From NCBI RefSeq assembly GCF_001428075.1, contig NZ_LMSI01000002.1:96590-160589 (forward strand): a stretch of 64,000 bases of DNA, written 5' to 3'. The position numbers and the translations under genes are program-made. This DNA comes from Arthrobacter sp. Soil764 (GTDB taxonomy: Bacteria; Actinomycetota; Actinomycetes; Actinomycetales; Micrococcaceae). Shown in pieces: positions 42,958 to 51,544 of this stretch. How positions within the stretch are numbered: the first letter of the stretch is position 1; the number at the start of each line of letters is the position of its first letter. The notes beneath the pieces are model-generated. The model had not been told where the DNA came from. It was given only the letters and a program-made list of their open reading frames with translations, and made no database searches.

Positions 42958-44235
42958 CTAGGAGTTGGAAGTGGTGGCGAGCCGCGGGTGGGCCAGTCCG
43001 GTCAGTTGCGGAATTCCGACGCCGGCAAGCGCCTGGACTTCCTCCGCACCGACGGCGCCGCACTGGACCCCGCGCAGGACGAAGGCTGCCAAGGCGCGGG
43101 CGGTGGCGGGTTCGTCCATGACGCCGCCGTCGGTCTGCTCCACGTAGTTGCGCAGGCGGGCCGCGGCGGCGGGCAGGCCCTGCCGGTAGAAGGCGTAAGT
43201 GGCGGCGAAGCGGCTGGGCAGCTGGGCCGGGTGCAGGTCCCAGCCCTGGTAGTAGCCGCGTTCCAGTGACCGCCGGACCAGGCGGCCGTGCAGCTGCCAG
43301 GCGTTCTCCACGTTGTCGCCCACGGGAATGATGTTGGTGGATCCGTCGGAGAGCCGGATGCCCGTTCCGGCCACGGCTAGCTGCATGACTTCCTTGGCGA
43401 AATCGGCAACAGGGTGCTCCATGGACTGGTATTCCGCTGAGATCTGCAGTGACGCCGAGTAGTCGTACGTGCCGTAGTGCAGGCCGCTGATCCTGCCGGG
43501 TACGGCGTGCGGCAGCTGCGCCACCGGGGAGGTTCCTTCCGGGCCGAGGATCAGCTGCGGAGTTTCCACCTGCACCTCGAAGCGGAGCCGTCCCGCGGGC
43601 AGCGAGTGGACTTCCTCGAGCCGGGACACGGCGTAGTCCATGGCCTGGACCTGGGCCACCGTGGTGACCTTGGGCAGGGTCAGGACCAGGCCTTCGGGCA
43701 GTTCACCCGCCGCTGCGAGGCCTGAGACGAACAGGTCCAGGGTCCGCAGCCCGCGGGCCCGGGTGGGAGCCTCGAAGCACTTGAACCGGATCCCGATGAA
43801 CGGGGGAGCAGACCCGGCAGCCACCGCCGTGGCCACCGCGGAAGCCGCGGCAACCGCGGCGGCATCCTCGGCGTCGTCGCCCCTGTCCCCGAACCCGTCT
43901 TCAAAGTCCAGGCGCAGGTCCTCGATCGGCTCGCTGGCCAGCTTGGCTGCCACGCGCGGGGCGACGGCCTCCGCCAGCGCCGCGTCCTGGCCCAGCAGCG
44001 CGCCGAGCTTTTCCAACCCGCCGTGGGCGTCGGCCGTTTTCAACGCCTCGGCGCCCCAGTCGGCAGCGAACGATGCCGTGAACCTGTCCGCGGGCACGTA
44101 CACCGTGTGCACGGGCTGGCGTGAGCCGGCGTCGCCCGGGTAGTTCTGCTCCAGCAGGCGGTCCGTAGCGGCCAGCTGCCCGTCGATGGCCGCCAGGTCC
44201 CCGGCGGTCAGTGACGTTTTGGGTGATGCTGCCAT
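42958..44235 (-). CDS. DUF6986 / HpcH-HpaI-like (CitE-fold) aldolase or lyase
   Basis: 425 residues, TIM-barrel of the phosphoenolpyruvate/CitE superfamily. LRLDFEDGFGDRGDDAEDAA and RLRFEVQVETPQLILGPEGTSPVAQL hold probable Mg-binding Glu/Asp; SGLHYGTYDYSASLQIS is a further conserved block. It is larger than ordinary HpcH (~260 aa) and is not a classical malate synthase. It lies 3 bases from malate synthase and 16 from allE, implying a substrate near glyoxylate or ureidoglycolate. Exact reaction unknown. Confidence 0.85.
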   Translation of the reverse strand: MAASPKTSLTAGDLAAIDGQLAATDRLLEQNYPGDAGSRQPVHTVYVPADRFTASFAADWGAEALKTADAHGGLEKLGALLGQDAALAEAVAPRVAAKLASEPIEDLRLDFEDGFGDRGDDAEDAAAVAAASAVATAVAAGSAPPFIGIRFKCFEAPTRARGLRTLDLFVSGLAAAGELPEGLVLTLPKVTTVAQVQAMDYAVSRLEEVHSLPAGRLRFEVQVETPQLILGPEGTSPVAQLPHAVPGRISGLHYGTYDYSASLQISAEYQSMEHPVADFAKEVMQLAVAGTGIRLSDGSTNIIPVGDNVENAWQLHGRLVRRSLERGYYQGWDLHPAQLPSRFAATYAFYRQGLPAAAARLRNYVEQTDGGVMDEPATARALAAFVLRGVQCGAVGAEEVQALAGVGIPQLTGLAHPRLATTSNS

Positions 44236-44238
44236 GCC

Positions 44239-45837
44239 TCAGCCCACCAGTTCGTAGGCCGGGGTGGTGAGGAAGTCGGTGTAGTCCTCGGACAGGCAGA
44301 TGTCCGCGATCAGTTCGCTGGCCGGCTGGTAGTAGCGGCGGAAGGCTTCGTCACCGAACTCGGTGCGGAGCCGCTCGGTCTCCTCGGCCAGGATCCGCTC
44401 CACCAGTTCCTTGGTCACGGTGTTGCCGGTGTCCGCGAGCACGGACTTGTTGCGGATCTGCTGCCACACCTGGGAGCGGGAAATTTCCGCGGTGGCCGCG
44501 TCTTCCATCAGGTTGTGGATGGCCACCGCACCGTTTCCGGAGAGCCAGACGGCCGTGTAGGCAACCGCCACGTAGAGGTTCAGGCGGAGGCCGGCCTCGG
44601 TGACCTGGCCGTCGGCGGAGGAGACATCCAGCAGTTGTTCTGCCGTGACGTTGACCTCCGGGCGCTGCTTGTCCACCTGGTTGGGCTTGTCCCCGAGCAC
44701 CGAGTCAAAGACCTCGCGGCAGGTGGGCACCAGGTCCGGGTGCGCAACCCAGGAACCGTCGAAGCCGTCGTTTGCCTCACGGGTCTTGTCCGCGCGCACC
44801 TTTTCAAAGGCGGCTTCGGTGACTTCGGGGTGCCGCCGGTTGGGGATCACGGCAGCCATGCCGCCCATGGCAAAGGCGCCGCGCTTGTGGCAGGTCTTGA
44901 CCAGGAGCTCGGTGTAGGCGCGCATGAAGGGGGCCGTCATCACCACGGAGGCGCGGTCCGGCAGGACGAATTCCTCGCCGGCATCACGGAAGTACTTGAT
45001 GATGCTGAACAGGTAGTCCCAGCGGCCTGCGTTCAGGCCCGAGGCGTGGTCCCGCAGTTCGTACAGGATCTCATCCATCTCGAACGCGGCCGGGATGGTC
45101 TCGATCAGCACGGTGGCGCGGATGGTGCCCTGGTTCAGTCCCAGGAAGTCCTGGGCGAAGACGAACACGTCGTTCCACAGCCGTGCCTCGAGGCGGCTCT
45201 CCATCTTGGGCAGGTAGTAGTACGGGCCCTGCCCGTTGAGGACCAGCTGCTTGGCGATGTGGAAGAAGTGCAATCCAAAGTCCACCAGCGCACCCACCGC
45301 GGGTTCGCCGTTGACCAGCAGGTGCTTCTCCTGCATGTGCCAGCCACGGGGGCGGGCCACCACGACGGCGAGCGGAGCGTCGGTGCGGAGCCGGTACTCC
45401 TTGCCTTCGTCCGAGGTGTAGCTGAGCGTGCCCTGGGCGGCGTCACGGAGGTTCAGGATGGCGTCGATGACGTTCGCCCAGGTGGGGGTGCTGGCATCTT
45501 CGAGGTCCGCCAGCCATACTTTGGCGCCGGAGTTCAGGGCGTTGATGGCCATCTTTGCCGGTGAGGCAGGCCCGGTCATTTCAACCCGGCGGTCCTGCAA
45601 AGCCGCCGGTGCAGGCGCAACTTTCCAGTCGCCGTCGCGCACGTCCTGCGTCTCCGGCAGGAAGTCCAGCTTGCCGGTCTCGGCCACCCGCTGCCGTTTG
45701 GCGGCGCGGGCCGCCAGCAGCTCGTTGCGGGTGCCGGCGAACCGGTTGTGGAGTTCCTCGATGAAGGCCAGTGCCTTCGGGGTGAGGATTTCCTCTGCGC
45801 GGGCGATGGGCCGGGGATCTGTGACGGTGATGGCCAT
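44239..45837 (-). CDS. aceB: Malate synthase A
   Basis: 532 residues. Signature blocks GAKVWLADLEDASTPTW, VVVARPRGWHMQEKH (acetyl-CoA/glyoxylate site Arg), MAAVIPNRRHPEVTEAAFEKVRADKTREANDGFDGSWVAHPDLV and SGNGAVAIHNLMEDAATAEISRSQVWQQI. Condenses glyoxylate with acetyl-CoA to malate. ATG 45837 follows AAGGAAAGGA. No isocitrate lyase is adjacent, so the glyoxylate likely comes from ureidoglycolate here. Confidence 0.95.
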   Translation of the reverse strand: MAITVTDPRPIARAEEILTPKALAFIEELHNRFAGTRNELLAARAAKRQRVAETGKLDFLPETQDVRDGDWKVAPAPAALQDRRVEMTGPASPAKMAINALNSGAKVWLADLEDASTPTWANVIDAILNLRDAAQGTLSYTSDEGKEYRLRTDAPLAVVVARPRGWHMQEKHLLVNGEPAVGALVDFGLHFFHIAKQLVLNGQGPYYYLPKMESRLEARLWNDVFVFAQDFLGLNQGTIRATVLIETIPAAFEMDEILYELRDHASGLNAGRWDYLFSIIKYFRDAGEEFVLPDRASVVMTAPFMRAYTELLVKTCHKRGAFAMGGMAAVIPNRRHPEVTEAAFEKVRADKTREANDGFDGSWVAHPDLVPTCREVFDSVLGDKPNQVDKQRPEVNVTAEQLLDVSSADGQVTEAGLRLNLYVAVAYTAVWLSGNGAVAIHNLMEDAATAEISRSQVWQQIRNKSVLADTGNTVTKELVERILAEETERLRTEFGDEAFRRYYQPASELIADICLSEDYTDFLTTPAYELVG

Positions 45838-45871
45838 TTCTGGTCCTTTCCTTTGGCTGGAAGTCGGGCGG

Positions 45872-47317
45872 TCAGGCGGAGGCGAGTGCCGGCTCCGCTG
45901 CGGAATCGGCCGGTTCGGCAGCCGTTGCAACGTTTGAGGCCTGGGCGGCAGCCGCGACGGCGGCCGCGACGTTGGCTGTCACGTGCGGGTCGAAAATGCT
46001 CGGAATGATGTAGCTCGCATTGAGCTCATTATCATTCACCCGGTTGGCGATTGCCTCCGCGGCAGCCACCAGCATTTCCGGTGTAATGTCGCTCGCGCCC
46101 ACGTCCAGGAGCCCGCGGAAGAGGCCGGGGAAGGCCAGGACGTTGTTGATCTGGTTGGGGAAATCGCTGCGGCCGGTGGCCACGACGGCGGCGTGCCGGG
46201 ACGCGACCGTTGGGTCCACCTCCGGGGTGGGGTTGGCCATGGCGAAGACGATGGAGTCCTTGGCCATGGAAGCGATGTGTTCCTCGTTGAGGATGTTCGG
46301 TGCGGAGACGCCGATGAACACGTCGGCTCCCACCAGGGCCTCGTGCAGGCTCCCGGAGAAGCCCTCCTGGTTGGTGTTGTCCGCGATCCAGGTGCGGTGC
46401 GGATCGTTATAGGTCTCGCCCTTGTGGATTGCGCCGGAGCGGCCGGCGGCCACGATGTGACGGGCGCCCTGGGCCTTGAGCAGCTGGATGATGGCAGAGC
46501 CGGCGGCGCCGACCCCGGAAACCACGATCCTGACGTCCTCAATCTTCTTGTCCACCACGCGCAGGGCGTTCACCAGGGCTGCCAGGGTCACGATGGCCGT
46601 GCCGTGCTGGTCATCGTGGAAGACCGGGATGTCCAGTTCCTCGCGCAGGCGGGCCTCGATCTCGAAACAGCGCGGGGCGGCGATGTCCTCCAGGTTCACG
46701 CCGCCGAAGACGGGGGCCAGGAGCTTGACGGTGCGGATGATTTCTTCGGTGTCCTGGGTGTCCAGGCACACGGGCCAAGCGTCAACGTTCGCGAACTGCT
46801 TGAAGAGGGCGGCCTTGCCCTCCATGACGGGGAGCGCGGCAGCGGGGCCGATGTTGCCCAGGCCCAGTACAGCGGAGCCGTCGGTGACAACAGCCACGGT
46901 GTTGCGCTTGACCGTCAGGTTGCGGGCGGCGGCGGGGTCCTCGGCGATGGCGAGGCAGACGCGGGCGACGCCGGGGGTGTAGGCCCGGGAGAGATCGTCG
47001 CGGTTGCGCAGCGGAACCTTGGGGACCACCTCGAGCTTGCCGCCGAGGTGCATCAGGAAGGTGCGGTCCGAAACGTGCTGGACTGTGACCCCGTCGAGGG
47101 CGTTGAGCGCGTCCTTGACGCGGGCGGCGTGGGCGTCGTCGGTGGTGTTGCAGGTGACGTCGACCACGAGGGTTTCGTGGTGTGACTCGGTGACGTCCAG
47201 TGCGGTGATGGCTGCGCCGGCGGCTCCGACGGCTGCGGCAAGCTCGCTGGTGGCGCTGAAGCTTGACGGTGCTTCCACGCGCAGGGTGATCGAATTTCCG
47301 GGGCTGGGGTTCGCCAT
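45872..47317 (-). CDS. NAD(P)-dependent malic enzyme with N-terminal ACT domain
   Basis: 481 residues. An ACT-like regulatory domain occupies ~1-85 (TLRVEAPSSFSATSELAAAVGAAGAAITALD). The malic core has YTPGVARVCLAI (Tyr), VTDGSAVLGLGNIGP, NLEDIAAPRCFEIE, PVFHDDQHGTAIV (metal Asp) and nucleotide motif VVSGVGAAGSAI. Converts malate to pyruvate and CO2. First gene of the malic enzyme-aceB-DUF6986-allE set; together they funnel glyoxylate to pyruvate. Confidence 0.94.
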   Translation of the reverse strand: MANPSPGNSITLRVEAPSSFSATSELAAAVGAAGAAITALDVTESHHETLVVDVTCNTTDDAHAARVKDALNALDGVTVQHVSDRTFLMHLGGKLEVVPKVPLRNRDDLSRAYTPGVARVCLAIAEDPAAARNLTVKRNTVAVVTDGSAVLGLGNIGPAAALPVMEGKAALFKQFANVDAWPVCLDTQDTEEIIRTVKLLAPVFGGVNLEDIAAPRCFEIEARLREELDIPVFHDDQHGTAIVTLAALVNALRVVDKKIEDVRIVVSGVGAAGSAIIQLLKAQGARHIVAAGRSGAIHKGETYNDPHRTWIADNTNQEGFSGSLHEALVGADVFIGVSAPNILNEEHIASMAKDSIVFAMANPTPEVDPTVASRHAAVVATGRSDFPNQINNVLAFPGLFRGLLDVGASDITPEMLVAAAEAIANRVNDNELNASYIIPSIFDPHVTANVAAAVAAAAQASNVATAAEPADSAAEPALASA

Positions 47318-47360
47318 TGAATGTCCTCCTGTTAGGCCTTGTCCGGCTTCTGCTCTTATC

Positions 47361-47403
47361 CGAATATTTTCGTATTATGGATATTATTATCTACTTTATG
47401 GAA
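47361..47403. promoter_or_regulatory. AT-rich divergent control region with candidate IclR sites
   Basis: Palindrome CGAATATTTTCG (47361-47372) and direct repeats TTATGGA at 47375-47381 and 47397-47403 in an unusually AT-rich 60 bp between the malic enzyme and IclR genes. Confidence 0.5.
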
Positions 47404-47537
47404 ACACAACCCCTTGTATTACGACTGGCGGTCCACGTCGCCGCCGTAACCCAGGTGCTGTATCTTGGGTGTTCTAAGCAACTCTTTTCACGATGCGGAT
47501 AAGAGTTGTCGGATTCCGAGCCGTAGGAGACAACGGA

Positions 47538-48293
47538 ATGGCAGAAAAAGCCTCTGGTGGGGTGCAGTCGGTAGAGCGCGTCTTCGAACTGCTGGAGCTC
47601 ATCACTGATGCCGGCGGTGACGTCACGCTCAGTGAGCTCTCGTCCTCCACTGACCTGCCGTTGCCCACCATCCACCGGCTGCTCCGCACCCTGGTGTCGC
47701 TCGGCTACATCCGCCAGTTGCCCAACCGGCGCTACGCACTGGGCCCCCGGCTCATCAGGCTGGGGGAGGGTGCCAACAAGCAGCTCGGCGCCCTGGCCCA
47801 GCCGCAGCTGAAGATCCTGGTGGACCGGCTGGGGGAAACCTCCAACATGGCCGTGCTGGATTCGGACATGGTGATCTACGTGGCCCAGGTACCGTCGCTG
47901 CACTCCATGCGCATGTTCACCGAGGTGGGCCGGCGCGCCCACACCCACGCCACCGGCGTCGGAAAAGCCATCCTGGCCCAGCTTGATGACGATACCGTCC
48001 GCGGCATTGTGGCCCGCGCCGGAATGCCCACCCCCACTGCCAAGAGCATCGGCGACGTCGACGAACTCCTCGCCGACCTCAAGCTCATCCGTGAGCGGGG
48101 CTACTCCATTGACGAGGAAGAACAGGAATTGGGTGTCCGCTGCTTCGCCATGGCGGTGCCCAACGCTCCCACCCCCAGCGCGATTTCCGTATCCGGTCCG
48201 GTCTCCCGGGTGGACGGCGACTTCGCCGACAAGGCCGTGCCCATCCTGCGGGAAGCGGCCGAGGCCATCTCCCGCGAGCTCAACCGCACCTGA
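47538..48293 (+). CDS. IclR-family regulator, probable ureide/purine catabolism regulator
   Basis: 251 residues. Winged HTH at ~12-72 (GVQSVERVFELLELITDAGGDVTLSELSSSTDLPLPTIHRLLRTLVSLGYIRQ), then the effector GAF-like domain (~85-245) with HTHATGVGKAILAQL. Related to AllR, which senses glyoxylate/allantoin. Divergent from malic enzyme and flanked by uptake and uricase genes, so control of this island is likely. TAGGAG precedes ATG 47538; further in-frame starts at 47493 lack a ribosome site. Confidence 0.9.
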   Translation: MAEKASGGVQSVERVFELLELITDAGGDVTLSELSSSTDLPLPTIHRLLRTLVSLGYIRQLPNRRYALGPRLIRLGEGANKQLGALAQPQLKILVDRLGETSNMAVLDSDMVIYVAQVPSLHSMRMFTEVGRRAHTHATGVGKAILAQLDDDTVRGIVARAGMPTPTAKSIGDVDELLADLKLIRERGYSIDEEEQELGVRCFAMAVPNAPTPSAISVSGPVSRVDGDFADKAVPILREAAEAISRELNRT

Positions 48294-48331
48294 GGCACCT
48301 GCCCCTTGCAGGCGGTCCCAACCACGCGCGA

Positions 48332-48363
48332 CGGCGGCCCCTCCTTTTCGGAGTGGGCCGCCG
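48332..48363. terminator. Terminator between IclR gene and permease gene
   Basis: Hairpin CGGCGGCCCCTCC / GGAG-T-GGGCCGCCG, one bulged T, loop TTTTC. Convergent genes on both sides. Confidence 0.7.
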
Positions 48364-48436
48364 CCATCCCCACCCGCACCCTGGCCTCGCAAGCTCGGCC
48401 AGGGAACCCTGCGGGCGTGGGCCCTTGCGGGCGGAG

Positions 48437-49942
48437 TCAGTGCTCCGGCGCCTTCTCGGCTGACTGGACGGGGACTTCCTTGCCGTCGCAGTCGATGAGC
48501 CTTCCGTTCTCGAAGCGGTCGCCCTCGGCCAGGCAGCGGAGGTCCTCGGCGCGCACCAGCCGCTCCGTTCCGGCAACGAACACCGACTGGTTGTCCGAAT
48601 TCCCCGCCCGGAGGTGGTTGAACAGCAGGTTCAGCAGGATCGCCATCACGGCCGCTGAGCTGATGCCGGAGTGGAAGATGGTGCCAAACCAGGACGGGAA
48701 CTGGTCGTAGAACGCCGGGGCGGCGATGGGGATCATGCCGAACCCGATGGAGGCAGCCACCACGATCAGGTTCATGTTGTTCTTGTAGTCCACCTTGGAC
48801 AGGGTCCGGATGCCGCTGGCGGCAACCGTGCCGAAGAGCACGACGCCGGCACCTCCGAGGACAGGCGTCGGCACCGCTGCGACCACCCGGCCAAGGACCG
48901 GCAGCAGGCCAAGCACCACCAGGATGACGCCGCCGGCGCTGACCACGAACCGGCTCTTGACGCCGGTGATGGCCACCAGGCCCACGTTCTGGGCGAACGC
49001 GCTTTGCGTGAAGGAGTTGAACAGCGGGGAGATGGCGCTGGAGAGCATGTCCGCCCGCAGGCCGTTGCCGATCCGCTTGGAGTCCACCTTGGTGCCCACA
49101 ATCTCGCCCACCGCGATGATGTCCGCGGACGTCTCTGTGAGGGTGACCAGGATGACGATCAGCATGGAGATGATGGCGGCCAGCTCAAACGTGGGCGGCC
49201 CGAAGGCGAAGGGGGTGGGGAAGGCGACAATCTCGCCCTGGCCCACCTTCGAGAAGTCGGCCATGCCGAAGACGAAGGCGATCAGCGTGCCCAGGACCAT
49301 GGCCAGCAGGATGGAAAGCCGGGAGATGGCAGCGCTGCCCACCTTGCTCAGGAGCAGGACGATGCCCATGGTGGCCGCTGCCAGGCCGATGTTCGCGACG
49401 CTGCCGTAGTTGGGCGCCTTGCTGTTTCCGCCCATGGCCCAGTTCGCGGCGACGGGCATCAGGGTGAGGCCGATGGTGGTGATCACGGTGCCTGTGACGA
49501 CAGGCGGAAAGAACCTGATGATCTTTGAGAACAGCGGCGTGATCAGCAGGCCGATCAGGGAGGCTGCGATGACCGAACCGAAGACGGCCTGGATTCCCCC
49601 CCCGCCGTGGACGATGGCCACCATGGTGGAGACCCCGGCGAAGGAGACGCCCTGTACCAGCGGCAGCTGCGAACCGAAGAAGGGGACGCCCACGGTCTGC
49701 AGGATGGTGGCCAGGCCGCCAACGAAAAGGCAGGCCGCAATGAGCAAACCGATGTCCTGGGAGTTCATTCCTGCGGCTGCGCCAATGATCAGGGGAGGGG
49801 CAATGATGCCGCCGTACATGGTGAGGACGTGCTGGAAGCCGTAGGCAAACATGCTTCCGATCGGGAGGCGCTGGTCCTCGGGGCGGGAAGGCCGTGCACC
49901 TTTTTCGGCGGCTGCAGGGGCCAGTTTCTTCTTGGTGTTCAT
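48437..49942 (-). CDS. NCS2 nucleobase:cation symporter, xanthine/urate type
   Basis: 501 residues, 14 predicted helices. The FAYGFQHVLTMYGG motif (QH in TM1), SGNGL-type TADIIAVGEIVGT region and TQSAFAQNVGLVAITGVKSR are NAT/NCS2 family features. It imports xanthine, urate or related nucleobases with protons. Translation may be coupled to a short leader: ATG 49942 is overlapped as ATGA by a 7-codon frame (49939-49962). Downstream of uricase on the same strand. Confidence 0.9.
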   Translation of the reverse strand: MNTKKKLAPAAAEKGARPSRPEDQRLPIGSMFAYGFQHVLTMYGGIIAPPLIIGAAAGMNSQDIGLLIAACLFVGGLATILQTVGVPFFGSQLPLVQGVSFAGVSTMVAIVHGGGGIQAVFGSVIAASLIGLLITPLFSKIIRFFPPVVTGTVITTIGLTLMPVAANWAMGGNSKAPNYGSVANIGLAAATMGIVLLLSKVGSAAISRLSILLAMVLGTLIAFVFGMADFSKVGQGEIVAFPTPFAFGPPTFELAAIISMLIVILVTLTETSADIIAVGEIVGTKVDSKRIGNGLRADMLSSAISPLFNSFTQSAFAQNVGLVAITGVKSRFVVSAGGVILVVLGLLPVLGRVVAAVPTPVLGGAGVVLFGTVAASGIRTLSKVDYKNNMNLIVVAASIGFGMIPIAAPAFYDQFPSWFGTIFHSGISSAAVMAILLNLLFNHLRAGNSDNQSVFVAGTERLVRAEDLRCLAEGDRFENGRLIDCDGKEVPVQSAEKAPEH

Positions 49943-50001
49943 GGCAGACTTTCTTGGTTCATGGCAGACGTCATCGTCTGGCTAACTGGTGTCTGGCTAA
50001 C
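49929..50001 (-). repeat. Tandem duplications in the permease leader
   Basis: TTCTTGGTGTTCATGGCAGAC (49929-49949; 21 nt) is repeated, two bases shorter, at 49951-49969, and GTCTGGCTAAC occurs at 49976-49986 and 49991-50001. The second copy creates an extra minus-strand ATG at 49962 opening the frame MNQESLP, whose TGA overlaps the permease ATG. Confidence 0.7.
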
Positions 50002-50024
50002 AGGGTGAAAGCTGTGGGGCGGCT

Positions 50025-50065
50025 CCGACGGGCCCAGCCGCGAAATGGGTGGCTGGGCCCGTCGG
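50025..50065 (-). terminator. Terminator after uricase
   Basis: Perfect 15-bp stem CCGACGGGCCCAGCC / complement with an 11-nt loop, immediately 3' of the uricase gene on the minus strand; may reduce read-through into the permease gene. Confidence 0.75.
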
Positions 50066-50085
50066 GACGCTGTGGGTGTTGTGTT

Positions 50086-50994
50086 TTAGCAGAAGCCGGC
50101 GATGCCGGACCAGGCTGCGGGGGCTGCCGCAGCGTCCTCGCGCTGGACCGTGGCCTCGATCAGGCCGTACGGGCGGTCCGCCGCGAAGAAGACCTCGTTG
50201 GGGTTGTCCAGGCCGAACGGCGAGAGGTCCACCAGGAAGTGGTGCTTGTTGGGCATGGAGAACTTGATCTCGTCGATTTCGCTGTGTGCCTCCAGCACCT
50301 TGGCGCCCATGTCGAACAGGGTCTGCTGCAATGCGTGGGAGTAGTTCTCGGTGAAGCCTTCGAGCAGGAGGCCCTTGACGTCGTCGTAGCTCTTGTTGAA
50401 GTCCAGCGCGCTGAAATCGGTGCCGGTCTTGAAGCGCCAGCGGGCCGAGACATCGGTGGCCAGGATGCGGTCGGTGGTCTCAGGCAGCGTGGTGTAGCGG
50501 TCCCGCGGGTAGCCAACAAAACCGGACTGGGTGGATTTGAGGACGGTGAGGTCCTTCAGTCCCGAGACCAGGTGGCTGGTGGCCCCGTCGCGGACCAGGA
50601 CCGCGGTGCGGACTTCCTGGCCGTTGCGGACGAACGAGTGGTCGTGTTCGCTGCCGTGTGCCTGGATGCGGTTCCAGGCGTACGACTCTGCTTCCCAGCG
50701 GCCGCCGGTGACCCAGTCGAAGCTGGAGGTGAAGTGCTCGCCCAGGCGCAGCAGGAACGCTTCCGGTGAGCCGATGCCGTCGCGGGCGAAGGCGTAGATG
50801 GTGTTCTTCTGGGTGTCGGTGGCCACCACGTGGGCATTGTCGCCCTCGAGGTGGGCTGCGGCGAAGTCGCCCCGCAGCTGCGAGGTGACGTTCAGGTCTT
50901 CGATCTCGTGGCGGTTGGTGTCCCTGGTGATCTTGACGACGCGGACTTCTGCCTTGCCGTACTGGTTTTCGCCGAGGATGATCTTGCTGCTCAT
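50086..50994 (-). CDS. pucL: Urate oxidase (uricase)
   Basis: 302 residues, two T-fold domains. K14 (NQYGKAEVRVVKI) and T59-D60 (VVATDTQKNT) match the catalytic Lys-Thr pair, and the second domain has SMPNKHHFLVDLSPFG with the catalytic-His region. Cofactor-free oxidation of urate to 5-hydroxyisourate. ATG 50994 is chosen; the longer frame upstream runs into non-coding leader. It ends in a free Cys. No HIU hydrolase or OHCU decarboxylase gene adjoins it. Confidence 0.94.
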   Translation of the reverse strand: MSSKIILGENQYGKAEVRVVKITRDTNRHEIEDLNVTSQLRGDFAAAHLEGDNAHVVATDTQKNTIYAFARDGIGSPEAFLLRLGEHFTSSFDWVTGGRWEAESYAWNRIQAHGSEHDHSFVRNGQEVRTAVLVRDGATSHLVSGLKDLTVLKSTQSGFVGYPRDRYTTLPETTDRILATDVSARWRFKTGTDFSALDFNKSYDDVKGLLLEGFTENYSHALQQTLFDMGAKVLEAHSEIDEIKFSMPNKHHFLVDLSPFGLDNPNEVFFAADRPYGLIEATVQREDAAAAPAAWSGIAGFC

Positions 50995-51087
50995 GGTCTG
51001 TTCCCAATCTCCGGTAAGTGGAACCAAGGTTCCATCACTGAAATTAAGCGCGCGTTTCAAGCGCGTTTCCGGTGGAGCCGACCCAAC

Positions 51088-51119
51088 AAAAAAGAGCCGG
51101 CATCCATTGATGCCAGCTC
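51088..51119 (-). terminator. Intrinsic terminator or attenuator inside the uricase leader
   Basis: Minus-strand GAGCTGGCATC-AATG-GATGCCGGCTC, 11 bp with one G.U pair, followed by six T. It ends 94 bases before the uricase start, with no minus-strand gene upstream to terminate. Confidence 0.8.
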
Positions 51120-51224
51120 ATTACGACCCTGCCTGCTGCTCCCAGGTTACGTGACGTGCGCCACGAGTTGCCTAACAGCGTACCCCCGCAATCCGGTGGT
51201 GTACATCACAGGGCGAAAATTCAT

Positions 51225-51239
51225 TTTGTGACTGCCCGG
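51225..51239 (-). promoter_or_regulatory. Shared element CCGGGCAGTCACAAA, copy 1
   Basis: 15 bases identical to 54336-54350. Here it lies 231 bp before the uricase start. Confidence 0.55.
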
Positions 51240-51315
51240 GCTGCATTCCTTCATCAGCAGGGCATTGACGGCGCCGGGCACCCCTACTTACACTTTTCAT
51301 ATAGCAATAACTATT

Positions 51316-51330
51316 TTCCGAGATACGGAA
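51316..51330. promoter_or_regulatory. Inverted repeat TTCCG-AGATA-CGGAA
   Basis: 26 bp upstream of the 56-residue gene and in the divergent region with uricase. Candidate regulator site. Confidence 0.4.
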
Positions 51331-51355
51331 TCGCTATGAGGAACAGGAGGAGCAG

Positions 51356-51526
51356 ATGAACCCCCAGGAGCAGAACCAGGTAGTGGAATTTCCGGCACCG
51401 GGCCAGGAGTTGTACCTGCCCTTCGGAGCCAGTGACCCCGACTTCTACATTCCCGCGGACCATGAGCGGCGGGCCGGAGGGTTTTCCCGCTGGCTCCGTG
51501 CCCTTCCGGTCTTCGGCCGGCGCTGA
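51356..51526 (+). CDS. Small hypothetical protein, 56 aa
   Basis: No family recognised. Proline- and Phe-rich, soluble: MNPQEQNQVVEFPAPGQELY ... ADHERRAGG with a basic end RWLRALPVFGRR. AGGAGG lies 5-10 bases before ATG 51356, codon usage fits the genome, and the gene is divergent from uricase with a possible operator between. Convergent with the LigD-type gene 18 bases away. Confidence 0.6.
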   Translation: MNPQEQNQVVEFPAPGQELYLPFGASDPDFYIPADHERRAGGFSRWLRALPVFGRR

Positions 51527-51544
51527 CCAGACGGCAGCCAGCCA

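Larger units (their letters stand above)
50995..51355 (-). other. Uricase leader and divergent control region
   Basis: 361 bases without a gene. It holds, reading towards uricase, an inverted repeat at 51316, the CCGGGCAGTCACAAA element at 51225-51239, and a terminator-like hairpin at 51094-51119. No known riboswitch consensus was recognised. Confidence 0.6.

Noticed and set aside
51120..51240. Known riboswitch (TPP, cobalamin, SAM, purine, glycine, ydaO) in the uricase leader
   Set aside because: None of the consensus cores I can recall is present on the uricase strand.
51172..51300. 42-codon minus-strand frame in the uricase leader
   Set aside because: No ribosome site and random-looking product; kept only as leader sequence.
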